DNA from: PFJX01 sp963713085
Lineage (GTDB): Bacteria > Pseudomonadota > Gammaproteobacteria > Burkholderiales > Thiobacillaceae
DNA length: 64,000 nt
Assembly (NCBI GenBank): GCA_963713085.1
Contig: CAVQKQ010000013.1
Location: forward strand, 1-64,000
Direction of reading: 5' to 3'
Part shown: positions 25,940 through 34,047 of the stretch, piece after piece
How positions within the stretch are numbered: position 1 is the first letter of the stretch
Layout of the letters: every line of letters begins with the position of its first letter
Notes under the pieces: model-generated
The model's database searches: none
What the model was told of the DNA's origin: nothing
Seen by the model: the letters and a program-made list of their open reading frames with translations, nothing else
Made by a program: the position numbers and the translations under genes

Positions 25940-26830
25940 TTAATCGGTCTTGTCGAGGCAAAGCTTGAGGGCATCCCGCCAATCCGGCAGCCGGAGGCCG
26001 AAGGTCCGCGCCAGTTTGCCGTTGTCCAGGCGGGAATTGAGGGGCCTGGGCGCCGGCGTGGGATAGCCGCTGCTGGGAATGGGGATCAGCCGGGGTGGGG
26101 TATCCAGGCCCTCCAGATCCAGGATGGCCTGGGCGAAGCCGTGCCAGGAGGTCTCCCCGCCGTTGGTCATGTGGTACACGCCCCAGGGCTCTGGCTTGTC
26201 GGCCCCCCTGAATGGCGACGCAATCTGGGCCAGGACCTGGGCCGTGGTGTCGGCCAGGCTGCGGCACCAGGTGGGGGCGCCGATCTGATCGGCGACGATC
26301 CTCAATTCCGGTTTCTCGCGCATCAGCCGGCGCATTGTGAGCAGAAAGTTGGCGCCCCGGGCGCCGTAGACCCAGGAGGTTCGGAAGATCAGATGGCGGC
26401 AGCCGCTCGCGGTGACGGCCTGTTCCCCGGCCAGTTTGGTGGCACCGTAGACGTTGAGGGGGCAAGTACCGGCGTCTTCCTTCCAGGGAACCTCGCCGCT
26501 ACCGTCGAACACGTAGTCGGTGGAGTAATGCACCAGCAGGGCCCCCAGTTTGGCGGCCTCCTTGGCCAGGATGCCGAGGGCCACGCCATTCACCGCCCGG
26601 GCCAGGTCCGGCTCGCTTTCGGCCTTGTCCACGGCGGTATAGGCCGCCGGATTGACGATGATGCGGGGCTTGACCTCCGCCACCACCCGGCGGATGGCGG
26701 TCGGGTCCGCCAGATCCAATACTCGGGAATCCACGGCCGTCACCGTGCCCAGGCTGGCGAGGCTGCGCCGGAGTTCCCAACCCACCTGGCCGCTGGCGCC
26801 CGTGAGCAGGATGCGGGGGAGAAACGTCAC
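25940..26830 (-). CDS. rfbD: dTDP-4-dehydrorhamnose reductase
   Basis: 296 residues, SDR fold: ILLTGASGQVGWELRRSL (nucleotide site), VHYSTDYVFDGSG, YGATKLAGEQAV (catalytic Tyr-x-x-x-Lys). Last step of dTDP-L-rhamnose synthesis. GTG start at 26830 overlaps the rfbC stop by 4 bp (GTGA) with GGAGG just upstream; longer readings enter rfbC. Confidence 0.95.
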   Translation of the reverse strand: MTFLPRILLTGASGQVGWELRRSLASLGTVTAVDSRVLDLADPTAIRRVVAEVKPRIIVNPAAYTAVDKAESEPDLARAVNGVALGILAKEAAKLGALLVHYSTDYVFDGSGEVPWKEDAGTCPLNVYGATKLAGEQAVTASGCRHLIFRTSWVYGARGANFLLTMRRLMREKPELRIVADQIGAPTWCRSLADTTAQVLAQIASPFRGADKPEPWGVYHMTNGGETSWHGFAQAILDLEGLDTPPRLIPIPSSGYPTPAPRPLNSRLDNGKLARTFGLRLPDWRDALKLCLDKTD

Positions 26831-27370
26831 GGATACACCTCCGCATCCTGGAGGAACGGCTGAATGCGGTCCTTGGCGGAGAGCTGCGGAGGACCATCCA
26901 GGGGCCACTGGATGCCGATGGCCGGGTCGTCCCAGCAGATGCCGCGATCCCATTCCGGTGCGTAGTAGTCCGTGGCCTTGTAAAGAAGATCGGCCACCTC
27001 CGACAACACCAGGAATCCATGCCCGAAACCAGGCGGGACCCACATCATGTGGCGGTTTTCAGCGCTGAGCTCATGGCCGGTCCACTGGCCGAACTGAGGT
27101 GACGACCTGCGCAAATCCACGGCGACGTCGAATACCGCGCCGTTCACCACCCGCACCAGCTTTCCCTGTGGTTGCTTGAGCTGGTAGTGGATTCCACGCA
27201 GTACACCCTTTGGCCGAGCAGGAATGGTTATCCTGAACAAAATCCCAGTCCAATCCCCGGTCGGCAAAGGTCTTGCGGTTCCAGGATTCCAGGAAGAAGC
27301 CCCGGGCGTCGCCGATCACCCTGGGCTTCAGCAACAACACACCGGGAAGCGCGGTTTCGATCACCTGCAT
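26827..27370 (-). pseudogene. rfbC: dTDP-4-dehydrorhamnose 3,5-epimerase, frameshifted as assembled
   Basis: The N-terminal part (ATG at 27370: MQVIETALPGVLLLKPRVIG ... DWDFVQDNHSCSAKG) and C-terminal part (VLRGIHYQLKQPQGKLVRVV ... HMMWVPPGFGHGFLVLSEVA) are both clear RmlC. They lie in different frames, joined at the coding-strand run AAAGGGTGTACTG (C run on + at 27206-27208). Removing one G would give the conserved ...SAKGVLRGIHYQ in one frame. Start and stop are tightly overlapped with rfbA and rfbD, as in an intact operon. Most likely an assembly indel; if real, dTDP-rhamnose synthesis would fail unless another rmlC exists. Confidence 0.85.
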
Positions 27371-28248
27371 GTAAATACTCGTTCATTCAGCATGGCCAGC
27401 AGGTATCGGCCATAGTTGTTCTGCTTCAGGGGCTCGGCGAGTCGGGCCACCTGTTCGGCCGAGATATAGCCCAGTCGGTAGGCGATCTCTTCGGGGCAGG
27501 CGATCTTGAGCCCCTGGCGTTTTTCGATGGTTTCGATGAACAGGGAAGCCTCCAGCAGCGATTCGTGGGTGCCGGTGTCGAGCCAGGCATGGCCCCGACC
27601 CATGATGCTGACACTGAGCTCGTTCCATACCAGGTATTGCCGGTTGACGTCGGTAATCTCCAGTTCGCCCCGGGGCGAGGGTTTCAGCCCGCGCGCCACC
27701 TCCACCACCCGTTCATCGTAGAAATACAGACCCGTGACGGCGTAATGGGACTTGGGCTGTTTCGGCTTCTCCTCCAGGCTGATCGCCCTGCCTTCGGCGT
27801 CGAACTCCACCACCCCGTAGCGCTCCGGATCGTTGACGCGGTAGGCGAACACCGTCGCGCCACGGGTCTGGCCGCTGGCGGCCTTGAGGTCCATGATCAT
27901 CTCGGCACCGTAAAAGATGTTGTCCCCCAGCACCAGGGCGGTGGCGGCATCGCCTATGAAATCCGCGCCGATGATAAAGGCCTGGGCCAGGCCGCCCGGG
28001 CTGGGCTGCACCGCATATTCCAGGTTCAGCCCCCACTGGCCGCCGTCGCCCAGCAGTTGCTCGAAGCGGGGCGTGTCCTGGGGCGTGGAGATGATCAGGA
28101 TGTCCCGGATCCCCGCCAGCATGAGCGTGGCCAAGGGATAGTAGATCATGGGTTTGTCGTAGATCGGCAACAACTGCTTGGACACCGCCAGGGTGGCGGG
28201 GTAGAGCCGGGTGCCGGTGCCGCCGGCCAGGATGATGCCTTTGCGCAT
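27361..28248 (-). CDS. rfbA: Glucose-1-phosphate thymidylyltransferase
   Basis: 295 residues: MRKGIILAGGTGTRLYPATL, then KQLLPIYDKPMIYYPLATLM, and EKPKQPKSHYAVTGLYFYD. Makes dTDP-glucose, first step of dTDP-rhamnose synthesis. ATG at 28248, 19 bp after rfbB; 3' end overlaps rfbC by 10 bp. Confidence 0.97.
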   Translation of the reverse strand: MRKGIILAGGTGTRLYPATLAVSKQLLPIYDKPMIYYPLATLMLAGIRDILIISTPQDTPRFEQLLGDGGQWGLNLEYAVQPSPGGLAQAFIIGADFIGDAATALVLGDNIFYGAEMIMDLKAASGQTRGATVFAYRVNDPERYGVVEFDAEGRAISLEEKPKQPKSHYAVTGLYFYDERVVEVARGLKPSPRGELEITDVNRQYLVWNELSVSIMGRGHAWLDTGTHESLLEASLFIETIEKRQGLKIACPEEIAYRLGYISAEQVARLAEPLKQNNYGRYLLAMLNERVFTCR

Positions 28249-28267
28249 TGCTGTCACCTCCACTCGC

Positions 28268-29350
28268 CTACCTTTCCGTGTAATTGGTATCCAGCCACTT
28301 GCGGTATTCGCCGCTGGCCACATTCTCCACCCAGCCCATGTGATCCAGGTACCAGGCCACGGTCTTGCGGATGCCGGTCGCGAAGGTTTCGGCCGGCTTC
28401 CAGCCCAGTTCCCGGTGGATCTTGCCGGCGTCGATGGCATAGCGGCGGTCGTGTCCGGGCCGATCCTTGACGTAGGCGATGAGGCGTGCGCGGGGGCCGG
28501 CCGGATCGGGCAGGAATTCGTCCAGCAGGGTGCACAGGGTGTGGACGATGTCGAGGTTGGGCATCTCGTTCCAGCCGCCGACATTGTAGGTCTCCCCGAT
28601 CCGGCCTTTTTCCAGCACCGCGCGGATAGCGGAACAGTGGTCCGACACATAGAGCCAGTCGCGCACGTTCATGCCGTCGCCGTAGACGGGCAGGGCCTTG
28701 CCGTTGACGGCGTTGAGGATCATCAGGGGAATGAGCTTTTCCGGGAACTGGAAGGGGCCGTAGTTGTTTGAGCAGTTGGTGGTGAGGGTGGGCAGGCCGT
28801 AGGTGTGGTGGTAGGCCCGCACCAGGTGGTCGCTGGCGGCCTTGGAGGCGGAATAAGGGCTGTTGGGGGCGAAAGGGCTCTGTTCGGTGAAAGGGGCGTC
28901 GTCCGGACCCAGAGAGCCGTAGACTTCGTCGGTCGAGACGTGCAGGAAGCGGAATCCGGCCTTGTCCGTCTCGGGCAATGCAGTCCAGTAACCGCGCACT
29001 TCATCTATGAGGTGAAAGGTGCCCACCATGTTGGTCTGGATGAAGTCCTCCGGTCCGTGGATGGAGCGGTCCACATGGGACTCGGCGGCGAAGTTGACGA
29101 TGGCCCGGGGCTGGTGTTCGGCCAGCAGCCCGGCCACCAGGGTCCGGTCGCCGATGTCGCCTTTTACAAACATGTGCCGGGCGTCGCCTTGCAGGGGGGC
29201 CAGGTTCTCCAGGTTGCCGGCATAGGTGAGCAGGTCCAGGTTGACTACGGTCTCCCCGGTGGCTGCCAGCCAGTCGAGCACGAAATTCGTACCGATGAAG
29301 CCGGCGCCGCCGGTGACCAGTATCAATCCGCGCTCCTCATTCCTCGCCAT
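28268..29350 (-). CDS. rfbB: dTDP-glucose 4,6-dehydratase
   Basis: 360 residues. Rossmann GGAGFIGTNFVL, substrate motif STDEVYGSLG, catalytic YSASKAASDHLVRAYHHTYG, then TNCSNNYGPFQFPEKLIPLM. NAD-dependent second step of dTDP-rhamnose synthesis. ATG at 29350 overlaps the galE stop by 14 bp. Confidence 0.97.
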   Translation of the reverse strand: MARNEERGLILVTGGAGFIGTNFVLDWLAATGETVVNLDLLTYAGNLENLAPLQGDARHMFVKGDIGDRTLVAGLLAEHQPRAIVNFAAESHVDRSIHGPEDFIQTNMVGTFHLIDEVRGYWTALPETDKAGFRFLHVSTDEVYGSLGPDDAPFTEQSPFAPNSPYSASKAASDHLVRAYHHTYGLPTLTTNCSNNYGPFQFPEKLIPLMILNAVNGKALPVYGDGMNVRDWLYVSDHCSAIRAVLEKGRIGETYNVGGWNEMPNLDIVHTLCTLLDEFLPDPAGPRARLIAYVKDRPGHDRRYAIDAGKIHRELGWKPAETFATGIRKTVAWYLDHMGWVENVASGEYRKWLDTNYTER

Positions 29351-30356
29351 AGCCGAGCGGATTCATGGATTGCCAGCGCCAGGTGTCCCGGCACATCTCC
29401 TCCAAGCCGAGCGTCGCCTTCCAGCCCAGTTCCCGCTCCGCCTTGGCCGGGTCGGCGTAGCACATGGCCACGTCGCCGGGCCGGCGCGGGACGAACTGGT
29501 AGGGCACCGCCCGGCCGGAAGCCGTGGCGAAGGACTCGGCCATCTCGATCACGCTGTAGCCCCGGCCCGTGCCCAGGTTCCAGACATGGGCACCAGTCGT
29601 CTCCTTCAACTTCTCCACCGCCTTCACATGGCCCCGGGCCAGATCCACCACGTGGATGTAGTCCCGCACCCCGGTGCCGTCGGGCGTGGGGTAATCATTG
29701 CCGAACACGTTGAGATGGGGATGCCGGCCCACCGCCACCTGGGCAATGTAGGGCATGAGGTTATTGGGGATGCCCCGGGGATCCTCGCCGATGGTGCCGC
29801 TCTCGTGGGCCCCCACGGGGTTGAAATAGCGCAGCAGGGCCACCCGCCAAGTAGGATCGGCAACCACGATGTCACCCAGGATCTCCTCGATGAACAGTTT
29901 GCTGCGGCCATAGGGGTTGGTGGCGGAAAGGGGGAAATCCTCGGTGATGGGGACGGCATGTGGATCGCCGTACACCGTAGCGGATGAGCTGAATACGATG
30001 GTCTTGACCCCGGCCGCCAGCATGGCCTCGAACAGGGTGATGCTGCCGGTGATGTTGTTATCGTAATAGCGCAGGGGTTGTTCCACCGACTCCCCCACCG
30101 CCTTCAGGCCGGCGAAATGGATCACCGCGTCGATGGGGTGATTCCGGAACAGGGTGTCCAGGGCCGTGCGATCGCGGATGTCGGCCCGGACGAAGGGGAA
30201 GTCCCGGCCGGTGATCCGCCGGACCCGGTTAAGCGACTCCGCGCTGCTGTTGCTGAGGTTGTCCACCACCACCACGTCGTAGCCCGCATCGAGGAATTCA
30301 ACGCAGGTATGGGAACCGATGTAGCCCGCCCCGCCGGTGACAAGTATGGTTTTCAT
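29337..30356 (-). CDS. galE: UDP-glucose 4-epimerase
   Basis: 339 residues. GGAGYIGSHTCVEFLDAGYD, FSSSATVYGDP, catalytic YGRSKLFIEE, LRYFNPVGAHESG. Interconverts UDP-glucose and UDP-galactose for surface glycans. First gene of the galE-rfbBACD-manC cluster. Confidence 0.97.
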   Translation of the reverse strand: MKTILVTGGAGYIGSHTCVEFLDAGYDVVVVDNLSNSSAESLNRVRRITGRDFPFVRADIRDRTALDTLFRNHPIDAVIHFAGLKAVGESVEQPLRYYDNNITGSITLFEAMLAAGVKTIVFSSSATVYGDPHAVPITEDFPLSATNPYGRSKLFIEEILGDIVVADPTWRVALLRYFNPVGAHESGTIGEDPRGIPNNLMPYIAQVAVGRHPHLNVFGNDYPTPDGTGVRDYIHVVDLARGHVKAVEKLKETTGAHVWNLGTGRGYSVIEMAESFATASGRAVPYQFVPRRPGDVAMCYADPAKAERELGWKATLGLEEMCRDTWRWQSMNPLGYGEE

Positions 30357-30437
30357 GGCTGGCCTTGTTATTTTGCTTGGCCGGTATTTTGCCGGCTTAT
30401 GCCGTCCGCGTCATGACCGAGGCCAGGAGCATGCCAC

Positions 30438-30698
30438 TCATCCGTGCCGGATCTTGAGTACCAGCACCACGGCCGCCAGGGTCAGGGTAATGCCGTTGGC
30501 CAGGGAGATTGGCAGGCTACCGAGGAACAGACCGTAGATCAGCCAGCAGGCAACACCCAGGGTGAACAGGACGTACATGGGGAGGGAGATGCCAGACAGA
30601 TCCCGGCTGCGCCAAGACTTCCAGACCTGAGGCACGAAGGCAATAGTGGTCAGGAACGCGGCCGAGTAGCCGAACAGGTTGCCCAGATCGGGAGACAT
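30438..30698 (-). CDS. SemiSWEET sugar transporter (PQ-loop family)
   Basis: 86 residues, three membrane helices. The PQ motif lies in AFLTTIAFVPQVWKSWRSRD, followed by LSGISLPMYVLFTLGVACWL and LPISLANGITLTLAAVVLVL. Works as a homodimer. Start overlaps the purU stop by one base (TGATG), so it is coupled to purU. Possible sugar carrier; substrate unknown. Confidence 0.9.
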   Translation of the reverse strand: MSPDLGNLFGYSAAFLTTIAFVPQVWKSWRSRDLSGISLPMYVLFTLGVACWLIYGLFLGSLPISLANGITLTLAAVVLVLKIRHG

Positions 30699-31552
30699 CA
30701 GTCAAAGACAACCGTCTTGTTGCCGTAGACCAGGATGCGGTTGTCGATGTGCCAGCGCACCGCCCGGGACAACACCACCTTCTCCAGGTCGGCGCCTTTC
30801 TGCACCAGGTCCTCCAGGTCGTCCCGGTGGCTGATGCGGGTCACGTCCTGCTCGATGATGGGGCCGTCGTCCAGCACCTCGGTGACGTAGTGGCTGGTGG
30901 CGCCGATCAGCTTTACGCCCCGCTCGAAGGCGCGCTGGTAGGGCTTGGCGCCATGAAAGGCGGGCAGGAAGGAGTGGTGGATGTTGATGATGCGGTTGGG
31001 CCAGTGGGCGATGAACGCCGGGCTCAGTACCTGCATGTAGCGGGCCAGGACGATGAAGTCCACGTGATGGGCCTCCAGCATGGCCCGCTGCTGCTGTTCC
31101 GCCTCCGGCTTGTTGTCCTTGCTCAACTGGATGTGCTGGAACGGCACCTTGTAGGCCTCCGCCAGCCAGTGGGTGTCCGGATGGTTGCTGATGATCAGAG
31201 GGATGTCGCAATACAGTTCGCCGGCATGCCAGCGGTAGAGCAGGTCCGCCAGGCAATGGTCGTGTTTGGAGACTAAGATGGCCATGCGCGGCCTGACGCT
31301 GGACAGGGAAAGGTTCCACGACATGCCGTGCTCGGCGGCGATGGGGGCAAAGGACTCGTCGAACCGGTGGATGCCCAATTCGAAACCCTCCAGGGACCAC
31401 TCCACCCGCATCAGGAACAGGCCGGCGGCGCCGTCCTGGTGCTGGTCGGCGTGGAGGATGTTGGCGTTGTGCCGGAGCAGGAAATTGGCGATGGCGGCCA
31501 CCAGTCCCTTCTTGTCGGGGCAGGCGATGAGCAGGACGGCGGTGTTGCGCAT
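30698..31552 (-). CDS. purU: Formyltetrahydrofolate deformylase
   Basis: 284 residues. N-terminal ACT domain (AVLLIACPDKKGLVAAIANF), C-terminal formyltransferase-like fold with IINIHHSFLPAFHGAKPYQR and the catalytic GATSHYVTEVLDDGPIIEQD. Releases formate from 10-formyl-THF, balancing one-carbon pools and supplying formate for PurT. Confidence 0.96.
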   Translation of the reverse strand: MRNTAVLLIACPDKKGLVAAIANFLLRHNANILHADQHQDGAAGLFLMRVEWSLEGFELGIHRFDESFAPIAAEHGMSWNLSLSSVRPRMAILVSKHDHCLADLLYRWHAGELYCDIPLIISNHPDTHWLAEAYKVPFQHIQLSKDNKPEAEQQQRAMLEAHHVDFIVLARYMQVLSPAFIAHWPNRIINIHHSFLPAFHGAKPYQRAFERGVKLIGATSHYVTEVLDDGPIIEQDVTRISHRDDLEDLVQKGADLEKVVLSRAVRWHIDNRILVYGNKTVVFD

Positions 31553-31637
31553 GATCTATCGGCGGAAACGGAATTGGGCAATGATAACGTGTCCTGTCGC
31601 GTGTCCCTCCGGCCCCCTTCCCCTAGTCCCCCTGCAA

Positions 31638-32132
31638 ATGAACGCGCCTGCCCCTAGCAAACCCCTGCTGGACGAAGCCGATGCCCTGTTCGTCCAGTAT
31701 GGTGTCACCATCCTGGTCGGGTCCCGCGACCGCGCGCTGCGCGCGGCCACCACCGTGGCCTGCGGCTGCCGGGTGGCATCCGACCGGCGGCGGCTCACGG
31801 TCTTCCTCAATGCCGACCGAGCGGCCAGGACCCTGGCCAACCTGACAGACACCGGGGCCATCGCCGTCAACTTTTCCCGGCCCAGCACCCACCGCAGCAT
31901 CCAGTTCAAGGGGATCGACGCCCGGGTCGTTCCCCTGCTGCCGGACGATCTTGCCCTGATCTCCGCCTACCGGGACAGCTTCGTGGCGGATCTGGCCCTG
32001 ATCCATCATGGCGAGACCTATGCGCGCATCGTGATTCCCGCACCGAACGACACCCTGACGGCCGTGGCCTTCATCCCCAGCCAGGCCTTCAACCAGACGC
32101 CGGGGCACTTGGCTGGACGGCCCCTGCGATGA
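31638..32132 (+). CDS. FMN-binding split-barrel (pyridoxamine 5'-phosphate oxidase-like) protein
   Basis: 164 residues: ALFVQYGVTILVGSRDRALR AATTVACGCRVASDRRRLTV, then VFLNADRAARTLANLTDTGA IAVNFSRPSTHRSIQFKG, a split-barrel fold. ATG at 31638; stop overlaps the next gene by 4 bp (ATGA). Probably binds FMN or a related cofactor; substrate unknown. Confidence 0.75.
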   Translation: MNAPAPSKPLLDEADALFVQYGVTILVGSRDRALRAATTVACGCRVASDRRRLTVFLNADRAARTLANLTDTGAIAVNFSRPSTHRSIQFKGIDARVVPLLPDDLALISAYRDSFVADLALIHHGETYARIVIPAPNDTLTAVAFIPSQAFNQTPGHLAGRPLR

Positions 32133-33484
32133 CGCCCCTCACCCTGGACGCCATCCGCAACTGTCTCGACGGCGCGATCCCCGGCGCGATCACCACCGTC
32201 GCGCCGGACGGCATGCCCAACGTGGCGCGCATCTCCCAGGTGGACTACCTGGACAGCGGCCACGTGGCCCTGAGCTTCCAGTTTTTCAACAAGACCCGGG
32301 AGAACGTGCTGGCCAACCCCTTCGCCCAGATCGAGGTGGTGGACCCGGACACCGCGGCCCGGTACAGCCTGGATGCCCGTTACCTGCGCACCGAGACCGC
32401 CGGGCCCCTGTTCGAAAGCATGAAGGCCAAGCTGGCCGGCATCGCCTCCCTTACCGGGATGAGCAAGGTGTTCCGCCTGCGGGGCTCGGACGTCTACCAG
32501 GTGTTGGCCATCCATCCCGATCTCGGCCCCACGCTGCCCGCCCCGCTGCCCGCGGCCAACCTGCTGCCCACCCTGCGGGCCTGTTGCCGGCGCCTGGCCG
32601 CCAGCGCGGATCTGGACGGCCTGATGCAAGACCTGCTGGCCTGCCTGGAAACGCCGCTGGGAATCCGCCATGCCATGCTACTCATGTTCGACGCCGCCGG
32701 CGCCCGGCTCTACACCGTGGCCAGCCTGGGCTACGAGCATTCCGGCGTGGGTTCGGAGATCCCGCTGGGAACGGGCGTGATAGGCGTGGCGGCGCGGGAG
32801 CGCTGTCCCATCCGCATCAGCCACTGGACCGCCGAATACGCCTACAGCCAGGCGGTGCGCGAGAGCCTTCAGGCCAGCGGCGGCGGCGCGGATCTGGAAA
32901 CGGAGATCCCCCTGCCCGGCCTGGCCATGCCCAACAGCCAGATGGCTGTTCCCATTCTGCAGGGCAGCCGCCTGTTGGGTGTGCTTTACGTGGAAAGCCC
33001 GGAGGACGGCCGCTTCGGCTACGAAATGGAAGACACCCTGGCCATCCTGATGGAACACTTCGCCCTGGCCATGGGCTTGATCCAGCATCCCGGCGTCGAA
33101 CCGGCCGAGGCGGCCGCGCCGGCCAGCCCCGAACCGGTTGCCAAGGGCGATCCCATCATGCTGCGCCGCTATGCGGTCAACGACAGCGTCTTCATCGGCG
33201 AGGACTACCTGATCAAGGGCGTCGCCGGCGCCATCTTCTGGAAGTTGCTGAAAGACCACCTGGAACACGGGCGCCGCGAATTCAGCAACCGGGAACTCCG
33301 GCTGGACCCGGCCATCCGCCTGCCCGACGTCAGCGACAACCTGGAGGCCCGCCTCATCCTGTTGCAACGCCGCCTGGCCGAACACCGCGCCCCCATCGCC
33401 ATCGAGAAGACCGGCCGGGGCCGCTTCCGGCTGATCGTGGAACGGCCCGTGGAACTGGCGGAGGTGGCAGCCCCGCCGCGTTGA
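32129..33484 (+). CDS. FMN split-barrel + GAF domain fusion protein
   Basis: 451 residues. Domain 1 (about 1-140): PNPOx-like barrel (GAITTVAPDGMPNVARISQV). Domain 2 (about 150-315): GAF (MLLMFDAAGARLYTVASLGY, LGTGVIGVAARERCPIRISH, SQMAVPILQGSRLLGVLYVE). C-terminal region (about 345-451) with ENTRY-like RRYAVNDSVFIGEDYLIKGV AGAIFWKLLKDH, possibly a winged-helix domain. Coupled to the preceding PNPOx-like gene. Suggests a small-ligand or redox sensor; no output domain recognised. Confidence 0.7.
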   Translation: MTPLTLDAIRNCLDGAIPGAITTVAPDGMPNVARISQVDYLDSGHVALSFQFFNKTRENVLANPFAQIEVVDPDTAARYSLDARYLRTETAGPLFESMKAKLAGIASLTGMSKVFRLRGSDVYQVLAIHPDLGPTLPAPLPAANLLPTLRACCRRLAASADLDGLMQDLLACLETPLGIRHAMLLMFDAAGARLYTVASLGYEHSGVGSEIPLGTGVIGVAARERCPIRISHWTAEYAYSQAVRESLQASGGGADLETEIPLPGLAMPNSQMAVPILQGSRLLGVLYVESPEDGRFGYEMEDTLAILMEHFALAMGLIQHPGVEPAEAAAPASPEPVAKGDPIMLRRYAVNDSVFIGEDYLIKGVAGAIFWKLLKDHLEHGRREFSNRELRLDPAIRLPDVSDNLEARLILLQRRLAEHRAPIAIEKTGRGRFRLIVERPVELAEVAAPPR

Positions 33485-33586
33485 TCCCGGCTGCGGCGGT
33501 CTCCGAATGGACACGCTTGGGCGATGGACGGGCATTTCCGTCGGGAATAACATGGCCCGAATCCGATACCTAGATAGGAGGGCACC

Positions 33587-34045
33587 ATGATCACGCTGAC
33601 CATCAACGGCGCGGCCCAAAGCGTCGATGTCCCCGGCGATACCCCCTTGCTCTGGGTGCTGCGCGATCGCCTGCGCCTCACCGGCACCAAGTTCGGCTGC
33701 GGCGAATCCTTCTGCGGCGCCTGCACCGTGCATGTGGACGGCAAGCCGGTCAAATCCTGCTCCGTGGAAATCGGCAAACTGGACGGCAAGTCGGTGGTGA
33801 CCATCGAAGGCATCCGGGGGCCGGTCATCGACGCCTTGCGCTCCGCCTGGGCGGACCTGGACGTGCCCCAGTGCGGCTATTGCCATTCCGGCCAACTGAT
33901 GCGGGCCGTTTCCCTGCTTGAGACCAACCCCCGACCCAGCGACGCGGACATCGACAGCGCCATGCACAGTAACCTGTGCCGCTGCGCCACCTATCAGCGC
34001 ATCCGCGCCGGCATCCACGCCGCCGCCCAATGCCTGGGAGCCTGA
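33587..34045 (+). CDS. iorA: [2Fe-2S] subunit of a molybdenum hydroxylase (isoquinoline 1-oxidoreductase alpha-like)
   Basis: 152 residues. Plant-type [2Fe-2S] cysteines in KFGCGESFCGACTVHVDG plus KSCSVE, and the second cluster in PQCGYCHSGQ and NLCRCATYQ. Carries electrons from the molybdenum subunit. RBS GGAGG before the ATG at 33587. First of four genes (with 34048, 36231, 37190). Confidence 0.92.
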   Translation: MITLTINGAAQSVDVPGDTPLLWVLRDRLRLTGTKFGCGESFCGACTVHVDGKPVKSCSVEIGKLDGKSVVTIEGIRGPVIDALRSAWADLDVPQCGYCHSGQLMRAVSLLETNPRPSDADIDSAMHSNLCRCATYQRIRAGIHAAAQCLGA

Positions 34046-34047
34046 TT

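Noticed and set aside
27200..27215. Programmed frameshift in rfbC
   Set aside because: RmlC is not known to use recoding and there is no strong slippery heptamer with a stimulator; an indel is simpler.
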